Positions 9,101-16,846 are shown, counted from the stretch's first letter. The stretch is 64,000 bases of DNA from Paludibacteraceae bacterium (GCA_024401475.1 JAKSKZ010000010.1:30499-94498), one strand, 5' to 3'. A program made the numbers and translations. The notes: a model not told the origin generated them from the letters alone.

Positions 9101-9245
9101 GATACCCCTTGCGTTGGGAGGCGATTTGCCTGGTAATGAGATTCAAAGCCCGATGGCAAAGGTTATCTTGGGAGGTTTGATCAGTTCCACATTCTTGAAC
9201 GGATTTGTCATTCCGGTCTCATATATGCTAATTAGAAAAAAGTAA
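6174..9245 (+). CDS. Heavy-metal efflux RND pump, CusA/CzcA family
   Basis: 1023 residues, full length for the HME-RND family. The N-terminus begins the first membrane helix at once (NRLVVLVGSILLIVLGFNTI). Two porter domains and twelve membrane helices are arranged as usual. In TM4 the segment GSLVDDAIVDVENIYKRL holds the proton-relay aspartates and the acidic residue typical of heavy-metal exporters. Periplasmic loops contain GRSELDEHALGVNVSELE. It acts in the inner membrane as a proton/metal antiporter. Substrate (Cu/Ag versus Zn/Co/Ni/Cd) cannot be settled; the histidine-rich partners only suggest a soft divalent or monovalent metal. Confidence 0.92.
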   Translation: MLNKIIQMSLANRLVVLVGSILLIVLGFNTISKMEVDVFPDLSAPTVVVMTEAEGMAPEEVERMVTFPIETVLNGATDVRRVRSSSTTGFSVVWVEFDWGTDIYLARQIVAEKLAVVGDQLPEGVGEPILGPQSSILGEVMIVGLTADSATSLMDLRTMADWTIRPRLLSVGGVSQVSILGGDIKEYQINLDPLRMKHYGVTLEDVLQSTEGLTRNASGGTMYAYGNEYIVRCLLSDFDVEQLGHAVVKYDKGESVLLENVANVKVGAKFPKLGVASDRAKSAVLLTVTKQPNTGTIELTENLERTLADLQKNLPSGVRISTDIFKQSTFIESSIDNVKDSLFEGGLLVVIVLFLFLMNMRTTVISLVTIPLSVMITFVVLKTLGFSINTMSLGGVAIAIGSLVDDAIVDVENIYKRLRENALLPKEQQISKLELVFNASKEVRMPILNSTLIIVATFLPLFFLSGMEGRMLVPLGISFVVSLFASTLVALSLTPVLCSYLLKPSEKDNSEPVWVRKMKEIYKFLLERVLAVGKPILIGVSICFLLSIILFCGFGRSFLPSFNEGSFTINVNTIPGVSLDESDKIGRMAEEALLSVPEIITVGRKTGRSELDEHALGVNVSELEAPFVLKGRSKSEVEKEVRKKLNALPGVNVEIGSPISHRIDAMLSGTRANVAIKLFGDDLSKLYEVAGKIKNTISKVDGVADLMVEQQVERPQLKITPRREMLVKYGVTIPAFSTMVETLLSGKVVSNVYEGNNNYELVLRVDSAFRGDIHSIKEMLVDANGSKVPFHDLANVVSSMGPNTINRENVARRIVISANVVDRDLRGVVTDIQNEIEEHIKLPEGYYVQYGGQFESEQAASRIIMLASIFSILLIFGLLYREFKEAKTTMVVLLNLPLALIGGVISVALMGGVISIPALIGFISLFGIATRNGMLLIDRYDALLASGMSLKDSVLHGSIDRLNPILMTALTSGLALIPLALGGDLPGNEIQSPMAKVILGGLISSTFLNGFVIPVSYMLIRKK

Positions 9246-9257
9246 TCGGAGCATTAC

Positions 9258-9272
9258 CAATAATGGTTATTG
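9258..9272. promoter_or_regulatory. Short palindrome between pump and channel genes
   Basis: CAATAA-TGG-TTATTG is a perfect 6-3-6 inverted repeat 12 nt after the pump stop codon. It could be an operator or an mRNA 3'-end hairpin; with no T-run it is a weak terminator candidate. Confidence 0.25.
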
Positions 9273-9325
9273 AATCAGTGGCAAATACCTAAAATGAGTG
9301 ATTGTTTCATACGCAGTGAATTGGT

Positions 9326-9333
9326 TATTTTTG
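9326..9333 (+). promoter_or_regulatory. -7 promoter element for the channel gene
   Basis: TATTTTTG fits TAnnTTTG, with a TTG at 9302-9304 about 21 bp upstream. The TolC-like gene and its transpeptidase neighbour may therefore have their own promoter in addition to read-through from the pump gene. Confidence 0.45.
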
Positions 9334-9386
9334 TAAGGTAGAGATTATGCGATTTTGCTATCTTGTGTTTCTATTAATAGATTATT

Positions 9387-10580
9387 ATGAATAAGGATAA
9401 AATAGTAATATTTTCATTTCTGTTGGGGTCAATTTCATTTGCTTCAGCACAGACAATTCGTGAGAATATCGTACAAGCTGTGAGTGAGAATAATCCGACA
9501 TTAAAAATGGAAAGAAAGACGAATGAAGCCTCTTATTGGGAAAATAGGAGCGGTATAACGTTGAGTGATCCAAGTGTTGATCTGGGCTATCAGAGTGATT
9601 TTGCCAATGATGGCTCTTACAAACGCCAACTGAATGTTTCTCAAGAGTTTGATCTTTCTGTTATTTCTGGTAGAAAGAAAAAAGTGGCAACGGCACAATC
9701 TGCGATTACTCAAAAAGAGTATTTGAAGTCGAGGAAAGAAGTCGAATTGGAGACCCTTCAGTTGTTGGATCAGTTGGTTTATCTTCGCAAGAAGCATGAC
9801 ATGTTAGGGCAAATGGTCGCTACGAATCGACAAATTGTTTCTTTGTATGAAAGTTCCTTGAAAAATGGGGATTGTAGCAAATTAGAATACAATCGTGCAC
9901 GTTTGGCTTTGGCTGACGTGGGTGCTTCGTTTCAGTCTAATGTTTTGGAACAAAATTCGGCATATCTGCGCTTGACTTCCTTTAATGGAGGCGTTCCCTT
10001 GGATACGACAGGATTGACATACGATATGGAAACTTTGCCACTGGATTTTGAGTCTTGGTTTTCTTCCATCGTGGATTCTCTTCCTTCAATACAGGCATCT
10101 GTTCAACAACAGGTATTATGTGAGGCTGAACGAAAACTGGCCCAAGCTGGCTGGTGGCCCAAGGTTACCGCAAGTTATCAGTCGGAACGAACAAACGAGG
10201 AAAATTTTCATGGTGCGAATGTCGGAATTTCCTTGCCGTTGTGGGAAAACAGAAATAGTGTAAAGGCTGCTAAATTAAAGCAGTCGGCAGCAGAACTGCA
10301 GACTGTCACACAGAAGCAATCTCAGCACGATGCCGTATATCAGATGTATGCGCAGGCAAAGACCTTGGAGATTTTGAATGAGACTTATTCCGAATCTTTG
10401 AATAATATATTGGAAACGAGGGATTTGATGCAAAAGGCAGTTAAGGCAGGAGAGATGTCTTTGACGGATTATTTGGTGGAGATGGCCACTTATTATGATC
10501 TATTAGGTAAATTGTTGGATGCAGAATACCAGTATCAACAAGCCAAAACCGCTTTGTTGGTCTATGATTACAATAAATAA
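9387..10580 (+). CDS. TolC-family outer-membrane channel of the metal-efflux system (CusC/CzcC-like)
   Basis: 397 residues: signal peptide (about 1-22, ending FASAQ) and two homologous halves of long amphipathic helices with short strands, as in outer-membrane efflux proteins. Repeated segments such as NNPTLKMERKTNEASYWE and SVQQQVLCEAERKLAQAGWWPKV mark the start of each half. It sits 141 nt after the pump gene and 5 nt before the transpeptidase-like gene. It should form the exit duct for the adaptor and pump upstream. Alternative substrates cannot be excluded from the channel alone. Confidence 0.87.
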   Translation: MNKDKIVIFSFLLGSISFASAQTIRENIVQAVSENNPTLKMERKTNEASYWENRSGITLSDPSVDLGYQSDFANDGSYKRQLNVSQEFDLSVISGRKKKVATAQSAITQKEYLKSRKEVELETLQLLDQLVYLRKKHDMLGQMVATNRQIVSLYESSLKNGDCSKLEYNRARLALADVGASFQSNVLEQNSAYLRLTSFNGGVPLDTTGLTYDMETLPLDFESWFSSIVDSLPSIQASVQQQVLCEAERKLAQAGWWPKVTASYQSERTNEENFHGANVGISLPLWENRNSVKAAKLKQSAAELQTVTQKQSQHDAVYQMYAQAKTLEILNETYSESLNNILETRDLMQKAVKAGEMSLTDYLVEMATYYDLLGKLLDAEYQYQQAKTALLVYDYNK

Positions 10581-10585
10581 TCGAA

Positions 10586-11359
10586 ATGATTAGGCGTGAT
10601 TTCTTTTATTATGGAAAGGGTGTTTTAGTCTTATTGATACTCTCTTCATTTGTCTCTTGTGGCAATCGTCAGCAATCACCATCAGCCGTTGTGTCGGAAA
10701 TTCAGTCGTTGGGGCAGGAGGATGAGCAACAGACTGATTCTGAAAGTGTATATAGAGAAAAACTTTCCTTCGATGAATATAGTGAATCGATGGAGATAGA
10801 TTCGAATGAAGTTTGTGAGGGGGAGGTTAGGATTCCCATTGAAATAAAAGGGATTGATGATTTATCTCGAATTCATCGAAAGGCGAAAGAGGCGCGAATT
10901 TATGCCAAGAAGCATAAAATGAATGACCGTTTTTGTTTCCTATTGGATTTTTCACATGATCTCTTTACGAAACGGTTTTTCGTTTATGATTTGTTGAATA
11001 GTTGCGTGATGCAGACTGCACTTGTTTGTCATGGATACGGAGGAGGCAGCACGGAGAGCAAGGTCGTTTTTAGCAATGATCCTGGTAGCAAATGCAGTTC
11101 GTTGGGAAAATATGAAGTTGGAACGCGTGGTTATAGTGGTAGGGGAATTCATGTCAATTATCAATTACATGGTCTGGAGTCAACCAATAGCAATGCGTTT
11201 CGTCGCTACGTCGTGATACATTCTTATGAATACTTCATGTGTGATTTTCCCTGTATGGTCAGTGAAGGATGCGTGATTGTTTGTGACGATATGATGCTCT
11301 ATTTGGATGGACTGTTAAAGACGGCAACAAAACCGACTTTATTGTGGATATTTAGATAA
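10586..11359 (+). CDS. L,D-transpeptidase-like lipoprotein (YkuD_2 / murein L,D-transpeptidase catalytic domain)
   Basis: 257 residues. Lipoprotein signal with lipobox SFVSC (Cys 25), an acidic low-complexity linker (about 30-75), then a catalytic domain: HRKAKEARIYAKKH, HGYGGGSTESKVVFSNDPGS, a conserved His region (RYVVIHSYEY) and the putative catalytic cysteine in VSEGCVIVCD (about 224-233). The family member usually has S-x-G-C followed by hydrophobics, as here. It would cross-link or edit peptidoglycan from the periplasmic face. It follows the channel gene by 5 nt, so it is probably cotranscribed with metal efflux; a direct role in that is not evident. Confidence 0.75.
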   Translation: MIRRDFFYYGKGVLVLLILSSFVSCGNRQQSPSAVVSEIQSLGQEDEQQTDSESVYREKLSFDEYSESMEIDSNEVCEGEVRIPIEIKGIDDLSRIHRKAKEARIYAKKHKMNDRFCFLLDFSHDLFTKRFFVYDLLNSCVMQTALVCHGYGGGSTESKVVFSNDPGSKCSSLGKYEVGTRGYSGRGIHVNYQLHGLESTNSNAFRRYVVIHSYEYFMCDFPCMVSEGCVIVCDDMMLYLDGLLKTATKPTLLWIFR

Positions 11360-11597
11360 TTTCAAAAATTGTGGGGATTGACTCTTGAATGGCTTTGGTT
11401 TAAATTCTAAGTAATTATATAGTGTTGGACCTAAATGGAATTAATGAAGATTCCGGGTGGAATTAAGGAATAAGCCGAGTTTTGCATTGGATGCTTACCA
11501 ATTAATGGACGATTAATGATAATTAGTGTTTAATAGAACAATTAGTTTCCGTCAATATTCTTGATCAATTTAGGGACTAATTTTATATGATTCCCAT
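11360..11597. other. Intergenic DNA without recognised feature
   Basis: About 240 bp of A/T-rich sequence between two convergent genes, ending at the terminator at 11598. No start-to-stop frame of interest, tRNA-like fold or long repeat was seen. Confidence 0.5.
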
Positions 11598-11627
11598 AAA
11601 AAAAGCGAGCCGTTTGACTCGCTTTTT
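11598..11627 (-). terminator. Bidirectional rho-independent terminator
   Basis: AAAAAGCGAG (11600-11609) pairs perfectly with CTCGCTTTTT (11618-11627). It lies just beyond the stop of the minus-strand gene at 11630 and can also stop transcripts coming from the efflux operon on the plus strand. Confidence 0.85.
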
Positions 11628-11629
11628 CA

Positions 11630-12100
11630 TTATTTCTTTTTCTCATTTTCTTTAGGTTTGCCCTCTGCTTTCCCTTGAACCTTCAAGGCAGTATCTCCTA
11701 AATATTTGACGGTGTATTTTTTTGCTTTTTGTTCTTCCATGATATAGACGCGAAACTCGCCACTATCATATTGGAAAAGCTTAACATTGACTTTGTTGAA
11801 GAATTCATCAGCACAAGCAAAACTAACGAATTTCATATTCTTTTTTATCATCCATTTTTTAGGACGATCGACAATGCTATATACAGTTTTATCCACATAT
11901 ACGGAGTCGTTATTTAAATTAATGCTGATTTCAATGGATTCTGGCGTCCATGCTCCCCAAGAATAAATACCATCTAATCGTTTGTCCATAGTTCCAGGGG
12001 AACTCTTTAATGATTTGAAATTTATCTCTTGGGCACAAATATTGCCAATGGAACAAAAAATAGAGAAAAAAGCTATAAGTAGTATGTTGTTCCTATTCAT
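11630..12100 (-). CDS. Secreted hypothetical protein
   Basis: 156 residues with a signal peptide (about 1-23, ending NICAQ). The mature part is a small beta-rich domain (ESIEISINLNNDSVYVDKTVYSI; EFRVYIMEEQKAKKYTVKYL) with a lysine-rich tail ending NEKKK. Not recognised. A near-consensus -7 box (TATATTTA on the minus strand, 12122-12129) would give a leader of about 20 nt. It ends against a strong terminator, so it is a single-gene unit. Confidence 0.6.
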   Translation of the reverse strand: MNRNNILLIAFFSIFCSIGNICAQEINFKSLKSSPGTMDKRLDGIYSWGAWTPESIEISINLNNDSVYVDKTVYSIVDRPKKWMIKKNMKFVSFACADEFFNKVNVKLFQYDSGEFRVYIMEEQKAKKYTVKYLGDTALKVQGKAEGKPKENEKKK

Positions 12101-12674
12101 TTTAATTTCAGTTTTTTGTATTAAATATAGAAGCGGAGGGGCGAGGAAACTAGTATATCAAAATAGTAGTTGTGAAATCCCCTTCAGTTCATGGCAAAAT
12201 TAAGGAAGTTGAACTCTTTTTCCAAACAAATATCAATAAAAATCAAGATTATTTCGTGCCGTTTTGTTTTGATGTTTTTTATCTTGTTGATAATTAATTG
12301 TTTGTATGATTTTGATTTTTTTTAATAAAATTCATTTAGTATTCTTTTTTGCATGATTATTAAGAAATTGTTTATTTTTAATTCAAAATTAATTTGAGAG
12401 ACCTAAAAAATCTCTCATAGATGAGCAAGAGCGAAAGCGCGTCGCTGTGCTTGCCGTTGGGCAACAAGATTGGGTATAGCCAAGCGGGAATTCACCTTGT
12501 TTGAGAATAGACTTGGCAGCAAAACTCTTGGGTAAGGGAGGGTACGAACATCTTCTGTTGTAGTTGTTTTAAAGTCCTATAATTTCTTATATGTTAAATC
12601 ATCAAAGAATCAAAAATTTGTAATCTATTATGTAGCAAATATTCTATCGCTCTTTTTGTAAAAGATGTCATATA
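12101..12674. other. Intergenic DNA with a GC-richer island, no intact gene
   Basis: 574 bp. The flanks are very A/T-rich, but about 12419-12560 is distinctly richer in G/C and contains GAGCAAGAGCGAAAGCGC and related sequence. It opens with a small hairpin (GAGAGA/TCTCTC, 12395-12420). Neither strand has a convincing reading frame: the plus frame from the ATG at 12421 stops after 27 codons. It may be a decayed gene or an RNA; I cannot decide. It borders the broken genes at 12675-13016. Confidence 0.35.
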
Positions 12675-12884
12675 TTACTCAACTACTCTATTAATATAAT
12701 TTTCAGTTGCATTATCTCGATGCTTAATAATACAAGGATTGCCAAAAACAACACTATGAGATGGGATATTTTGATTTACAAATGAATTAGGCGCAATCAA
12801 CACATCGTCGCCAATGGTTATGCCGCCAACTATTGCTGCGTTAATTCCAATCCAAACTCTATTTCCTATTTTCATAGGAACATT
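12675..12884 (-). pseudogene. C-terminal remnant of a hexapeptide-repeat acetyltransferase
   Basis: The frame gives left-handed beta-helix repeats (IGNRVWIGINAAIVGGITIGDD) and the typical acyltransferase ending (NSFVNQNIPSHSVVFGNP). That is the last third of a LacA/CysE/WbbJ-type O-acetyltransferase. Upstream, the frame runs into a TAG at the junction with a transposase remnant (about 12885), so the N-terminal two thirds are missing. The ATG at 12875 is an internal methionine. Substrate unknown. Confidence 0.7.
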
Positions 12885-13016
12885 CTAAACGCAATCAATT
12901 ACCTCCTAAAAAACGGGTTGCCAGTGGAGTATGCTCCCAAGGATTTCCCTCCTTATAACCTCGTTTACTACTATTTTTCCAAATGGAGTTTAACAAAACA
13001 TTTTAGAAAAATTTAA
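12885..13016 (+). pseudogene. IS5-type (DUF4096-like) transposase N-terminal remnant
   Basis: Frame starting at 12885 encodes LNAINYLLKNGLPVEYAPKD, then FPPYNLVYYYFSKW, then a stop at 13014-13016. The pattern NAIxYxLKxGxxxxxxPKDFPPxxxVYYYFxKW is the hallmark of the N-terminal domain of IS5-group transposases. There is no start codon and no catalytic DDE domain downstream, so this is a dead fragment. It is joined head to head with the acetyltransferase remnant. Confidence 0.65.
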
Positions 13017-13102
13017 ACAGCTTCTTAAATCGCAAAATGGTTCTCAATAAGGATTGTTTATTATTTTCTTGTCCGCTTTTTCGTAATGCCTTTGATTTTG
13101 TG

Positions 13103-13110
13103 TAAGTTTG
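13103..13110 (+). promoter_or_regulatory. -7 promoter element of the rRNA methyltransferase gene
   Basis: TAAGTTTG matches TAnnTTTG exactly, giving a leader of about 45 nt before the ATG at 13160. Confidence 0.5.
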
Positions 13111-13159
13111 TCATTTGATTTTTAGGAGTAATAATAACGAGGTTAAAATCCTTTTAAAT

Positions 13160-14518
13160 ATGAATTTGCCAGAACAATTCAGAGAGCGCACAAGGGTGAT
13201 TTTAGGAGAAGAATATGATTCTTTTGAGCAAGCATTAATGTCCGACTCTCCCGTTAGTATTCGTGTGAATGGGGCCAAATGTCAGCAGAATCCTTCTTTG
13301 GAAAGAGTTCCTTGGTCTTCGGTGGGGTATTATTTGAATTCAAGACCACTTTTCACAATGGATCCATTGTTTCATGGTGGTGTATATTATGTTCAGGAAG
13401 CAAGTTCGATGTTTCTTGAACAGGCTTTCCGTCAGCATTTGCATGTTGATCAGCCTTGTGTGCTAGATTTATGTGCGGCACCAGGAGGTAAGTCAACCCA
13501 TTTGGCCTCTCTTATGGATGGCAACGGATTGTTAGTTTCCAACGAGGTGATTCGAGCCCGAGTGAAGATTTTGGCAGAAAACATGACGAAATGGGGGGCT
13601 CCTAATGTGGTGGTGACGAACAATGACCCTTCGGATTTCACTTCTCTGAGAGGATTCTTCGATATGATAGTGGTGGATGCTCCTTGTTCGGGAGAGGGTA
13701 TGTTTAGAAAAGATGCTGAGTCCATCGATGAATGGTCTGTCGATAACGTAAAACTTTGTTGTGAACGACAACGTCGAATTGTTGCCGATATTTTCCCTTG
13801 TTTAAAGGAGGGTGGATTGTTGGTGTATAGCACTTGTACATACAACCGTGAGGAGGACGAAGACAATGTTCAATGGATTGTCGATGAAATGGGGGCAGAG
13901 GTCCTGCCGCTTGAACTTCCTGACGATTGGAATATCTCTTCGAATGGGTTGGGTTATCATTTCTTCCCGCATAGGACGAAAGGGGAGGGCTTTTTCTTGG
14001 CTGTTTTGCAAAAGAAGGGTGATGATGGATCGTTCCGAATGAAGCCTGCAAGGGGAAATGCCTCAACAAAAATCCCTACGGTTTTGAATGATTGGATAGA
14101 GTCTCCGTCTGATTTCGTAATCCGTTCTGTTGGAGATGCCTTTTATGCTGTGCCGAAGTCGTTGACAATGCAGATTGCAGCATTGGAGTCAGAACTACAT
14201 GTGTTGCAAGCAGGTGTTTTGTTGGGTAGGTTAAAGGGCAAGGATGTTTTGCCAGATACGGCTTTGGCGTTGTCTGACATTTTGCGAGCTGACGCTTTTG
14301 AAGTGGCGGATCTTTCATGGAAAGATGCCATTTCCTTCTTGAAGAGAGAGAATATTCTTTTGCCTAATTCAGCCAAAGGGTGGGTGTTGGTTTGTTTCGA
14401 GGGACATCCATTGGGCTTTGTGAAAAATTTGGGTTCCAGAGCCAATAATACATATCCGCAAGAGTGGCATATCCGTATGGCTGCCGATGAAAGCCGATAC
14501 GAACCATTTATTGGATGA
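13160..14518 (+). CDS. RsmB/NOP-family rRNA (cytosine-C5)-methyltransferase
   Basis: 452 residues from the ATG at 13160, which starts the conserved N-terminus MNLPEQFRERT; an in-frame upstream ATG at 13115 lies almost on the promoter. SAM-binding motif DLCAAPGGKSTHLASLM (about 103-119). Motif IV with the release cysteine is VDAPCSGEGMFRKD (about 174-187), and motif VI with the catalytic cysteine is YSTCTYNREEDEDNV (about 223-237). The C-terminal third resembles the RNA-binding domain of RsmF. It methylates a cytosine in 16S rRNA; which position cannot be read from sequence. Cytoplasmic. Confidence 0.9.
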   Translation: MNLPEQFRERTRVILGEEYDSFEQALMSDSPVSIRVNGAKCQQNPSLERVPWSSVGYYLNSRPLFTMDPLFHGGVYYVQEASSMFLEQAFRQHLHVDQPCVLDLCAAPGGKSTHLASLMDGNGLLVSNEVIRARVKILAENMTKWGAPNVVVTNNDPSDFTSLRGFFDMIVVDAPCSGEGMFRKDAESIDEWSVDNVKLCCERQRRIVADIFPCLKEGGLLVYSTCTYNREEDEDNVQWIVDEMGAEVLPLELPDDWNISSNGLGYHFFPHRTKGEGFFLAVLQKKGDDGSFRMKPARGNASTKIPTVLNDWIESPSDFVIRSVGDAFYAVPKSLTMQIAALESELHVLQAGVLLGRLKGKDVLPDTALALSDILRADAFEVADLSWKDAISFLKRENILLPNSAKGWVLVCFEGHPLGFVKNLGSRANNTYPQEWHIRMAADESRYEPFIG

Positions 14519-14592
14519 AAAGGGAATGGGCATATTCTTCGATGGAATGTGTTTTTGGGTAATTAAGATACCGTAAGAAATAGTCGTTAAAA

Positions 14593-15336
14593 GTGAAAAT
14601 TACTTTTTTAGGAACAGGAACATCGTCTGGTGTTCCATATATAGGATGTAGCTGTGAAGTGTGCAAATCTTCGGATGCTCGTGATAAAAGATTACGTTGT
14701 TCTTCTTTGTTGGAAGTGGGTGATGTTAAAATCCTAATCGATTGTGGACCTGATTTCAGGCAGCAGGCTTTGGCTAACGATTTGACGCATATTGATGCTG
14801 TCTTGTTGACTCATGAACATGTAGACCACATGATGGGCATTGATGATTTGCGTCCGTTTGGAAATGTGGATGTGTATGCCAATGAGTTGACAGTGAAGGC
14901 GTTGCAACGTGTTTATTCCTATTGCTTCAATAATGACTATCCAGGCATTCCATCGCTTTCGCTCCATGAGATTGATGAAAGACCGTTTGTTGCGAAAGGC
15001 GTGGAAATCATCCCAGTCTCTGCGTTGCATTATTGTTTGCCTATATTTGGCTACAGAATTGGAAATTTCGGTTATTTGACAGACGTGAAATTCGTGTCTG
15101 ATGAAGAACTGGAAAAACTCAAAGGGTTGGATCTTTTTGTGATTGACGCTCTTCGGCATAAGAAACACCTGTCACATCCGTCTATTGAGGAGGCTTTGGC
15201 TATTGTTGAGAAAGTAAAACCCAAGAAGACCTATTTTGTGCATATGAGTCATGATTTTGGGCTCCATGCCGTTCAAGAACGTTTGTTGCCCCCCAATGTG
15301 TATGTCGCATACGACGGTTTGAGCGTCTCCTTCTAA
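14593..15336 (+). CDS. Metallo-beta-lactamase-fold hydrolase, PhnP-like
   Basis: 247 residues starting with GTG at 14593; MKITFLGTGTSSGVP is the canonical start of this family, so the GTG is trusted. Zinc ligands: THEHVDHMMGIDDL (HxHxDH, about 73-86), a histidine near SALHYCLPIFGYR, an aspartate in GYLTDVKF and a histidine in FVHMSHDFG. A cysteine cluster CSCEVCKSSD (about 19-28) resembles the structural zinc site of PhnP. Likely a phosphodiesterase acting on cyclic phosphate or nucleotide substrates; the true substrate is unknown because no phosphonate genes are nearby. It follows the methyltransferase by 74 nt and may share its transcript. Confidence 0.85.
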   Translation: MKITFLGTGTSSGVPYIGCSCEVCKSSDARDKRLRCSSLLEVGDVKILIDCGPDFRQQALANDLTHIDAVLLTHEHVDHMMGIDDLRPFGNVDVYANELTVKALQRVYSYCFNNDYPGIPSLSLHEIDERPFVAKGVEIIPVSALHYCLPIFGYRIGNFGYLTDVKFVSDEELEKLKGLDLFVIDALRHKKHLSHPSIEEALAIVEKVKPKKTYFVHMSHDFGLHAVQERLLPPNVYVAYDGLSVSF

Positions 15337-15414
15337 ATCAATAGGCAGTAAAAGACAAGACTGAATAGAATAGACGAAAGCGTACTCCTTGTTTGTTAAA
15401 ATGGATAATGAAAA

Positions 15415-15921
15415 TTATCTATTGCTTCTCTTCTCTTTTACTTTCTTCTCAACATATACAATGCCATAAGTCTTGTATAACTCTGCGAATTTCTCGTCAC
15501 TCAAACGTGATTTTACGATAACGCGTTTTTTGTCATCAAGCAAGGGTTGAACCTTTGAGTAAGGCAATAGGCAAATTCCATTTTTGATCAATTTGTCATA
15601 AAGTTTATAGTTCGCCTCGTAAGGTTTGTAAACTGCACAATAATTTTCCTCTTTTGCAAGAAGACACATGCTGTCTTTGTGTTGTTTACAAATTTTTTCG
15701 ATAAATCGGTGGTATTTGTCTTTTACGTCCACAATATACATTGTGCCCTCGTCGTGACTATTTACATAACGAAGGGTGGAGCAATTTATTGTCCAATCGG
15801 CTTTGATAAGATTGATGATGTAGAAATCAAAGTCGGGTTTGCCATTGGGTGCTTCCTGCTGTGCGTTGCACGTGAAGCTCAGCATGACAAATAACAGAAT
15901 TTGATAAATAGTTTTGTTCAT
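15415..15921 (-). CDS. Secreted hypothetical protein, paralogue A of a tandem pair
   Basis: 168 residues with a signal peptide (about 1-20, ending FTCNAQ). The mature domain shares with its neighbour (16313-16807) the blocks IINLIKADW, LRYVNSHDEGT, KHKDSMCLL-like QHKDSMCLL, KPYEANYKLYDKL, LPYSK and LSDEKFAELYKTYGI. The lysine/arginine-rich C-terminus ends KVKEKRSNR. No catalytic signature. Not recognised; probably periplasmic. Confidence 0.65.
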   Translation of the reverse strand: MNKTIYQILLFVMLSFTCNAQQEAPNGKPDFDFYIINLIKADWTINCSTLRYVNSHDEGTMYIVDVKDKYHRFIEKICKQHKDSMCLLAKEENYCAVYKPYEANYKLYDKLIKNGICLLPYSKVQPLLDDKKRVIVKSRLSDEKFAELYKTYGIVYVEKKVKEKRSNR

Positions 15922-16200
15922 GTTCGATTTTGTTTTAATAGTTATTTAGTACGTTTTCATATACAAAGAAAATAAAAAAAAAGAAATGTAGAATACTTGT
16001 GATAGTTTTTTTTTGCAGTTTATAATATTAATGTGATGTGAATTTGGTTTTCTTGATTTGGATTAATGTTGTTTTAGTGATTTTTGATGTGTGTTAAGCG
16101 AGCTTTACAGGTTGGAAGCAACTTGGACAAAGCCAAACAAGTTTAAAAATCCTTCGAAATCCAATTATAGAGGTCACCGTAATTGTTATAATAGCAAAAA
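15922..16200. other. Intergenic DNA between the two paralogues
   Basis: A/T-rich spacer. Apart from the miniature-element remnant at 16092-16178 nothing recognisable is seen. The terminator of the second paralogue lies directly to the right (16201-16250). Confidence 0.5.
16092..16178 (+). repeat. Decayed copy of the miniature inverted-repeat element
   Basis: Matches the right third of the 60263-60525 copy: TTAAGCGA...TTAC, then GGAAGCAACTTG (about 16113), and the terminal CAATTATAGAGGTCACC ending at 16178. The left end is not recognisable, so this is a truncated remnant. Confidence 0.6.
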
Positions 16201-16250
16201 AAACATAAGAAAGTGAGCTCAGGATAATGTTAGCTTACTTTCTTATGTTT
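16201..16250 (-). terminator. Rho-independent terminator of paralogue B
   Basis: AAACATAAGAAAGT (16201-16214) pairs with ACTTTCTTATGTTT (16237-16250); the stem extends inward through AGCT. On the minus strand it is followed by a run of T, and it lies 62 nt after the stop of the gene ending at 16313. Confidence 0.85.
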
Positions 16251-16312
16251 TAAATTAAAAATCTGTCAACTTATGGGGTACTTCAAATAGTGTATGTTGT
16301 TTGTTCAGATGG

Positions 16313-16807
16313 CTATCTTCTATTTTTCTTTTGTTTGTCAAATGTGATGCCATATTGACTATATAATTTTTCAAAATATTCGTCAGAAATAGAATTCTTG
16401 TTGATGAGTCCTTGTAAAGCTTTATGTTTTATTTTTGAGTAGGGGATGAAACAAATTTGTTTGGTGCTTAGTTTATTGTACAAAGTGTAGTCAGCTTCAT
16501 ATGGTTTTACTATACGAAGGTAGGCGGTATCGTTGACTAATAAGCACATACTGTCTTTGTGGCGTTTGCAGACACCTTCTATGAAATGGGCATATTTTGC
16601 CTTCATTTCTTCTACGGAAACAGTTTGGTCTTCTTCGTGAGAATTCACATATCTTAGTCTAGTATTATGAAGAACCCAGTCTGACTTAATCAAATTAATG
16701 ATGTATTGCTCAAAATCAAGCATTGCCATACTCTTGTTTCCTTGTCCGAAAGAAATTGAGGATGCCATCATTAATGCTAAGAAAAAGGAATAAACGTTTC
16801 TGTTCAT
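16313..16807 (-). CDS. Secreted hypothetical protein, paralogue B of a tandem pair
   Basis: 164 residues from the ATG at 16807, which starts a signal peptide (MNRNVYSFFLALMMASSISF, cleavage near FGQ). An upstream in-frame ATG at 16867 is rejected because the -7 box TATTTTTG (minus strand, 16839-16846) lies between the two. It shares most conserved blocks with the gene at 15415 (IINLIKSDW, LRYVNSHEED, RHKDSMCLL, KPYEADYTLYNKL, PYSK, YGI), so the two arose by duplication. Own promoter and own terminator, so the copies can be regulated separately. Function unknown. Confidence 0.65.
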   Translation of the reverse strand: MNRNVYSFFLALMMASSISFGQGNKSMAMLDFEQYIINLIKSDWVLHNTRLRYVNSHEEDQTVSVEEMKAKYAHFIEGVCKRHKDSMCLLVNDTAYLRIVKPYEADYTLYNKLSTKQICFIPYSKIKHKALQGLINKNSISDEYFEKLYSQYGITFDKQKKNRR

Positions 16808-16838
16808 TGGCTGACTTTTGTGATTAAGTAATTTTCTA

Positions 16839-16846
16839 CAAAAATA
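16839..16846 (-). promoter_or_regulatory. -7 promoter element of paralogue B
   Basis: Reads TATTTTTG on the minus strand, an exact TAnnTTTG about 30 nt before the chosen ATG at 16807. Confidence 0.5.

Noticed and set aside
12421..12504. 27-codon frame beginning MSKSESASLCLPLG
   Set aside because: Too short, no family pattern, stops within the GC-rich island; kept only as a note on that island.
12555..12590. Sequence GTTGTAGTTGTTTTAAAG resembling a type II CRISPR repeat start
   Set aside because: Occurs once only, with no repeats, spacers or cas genes around it.
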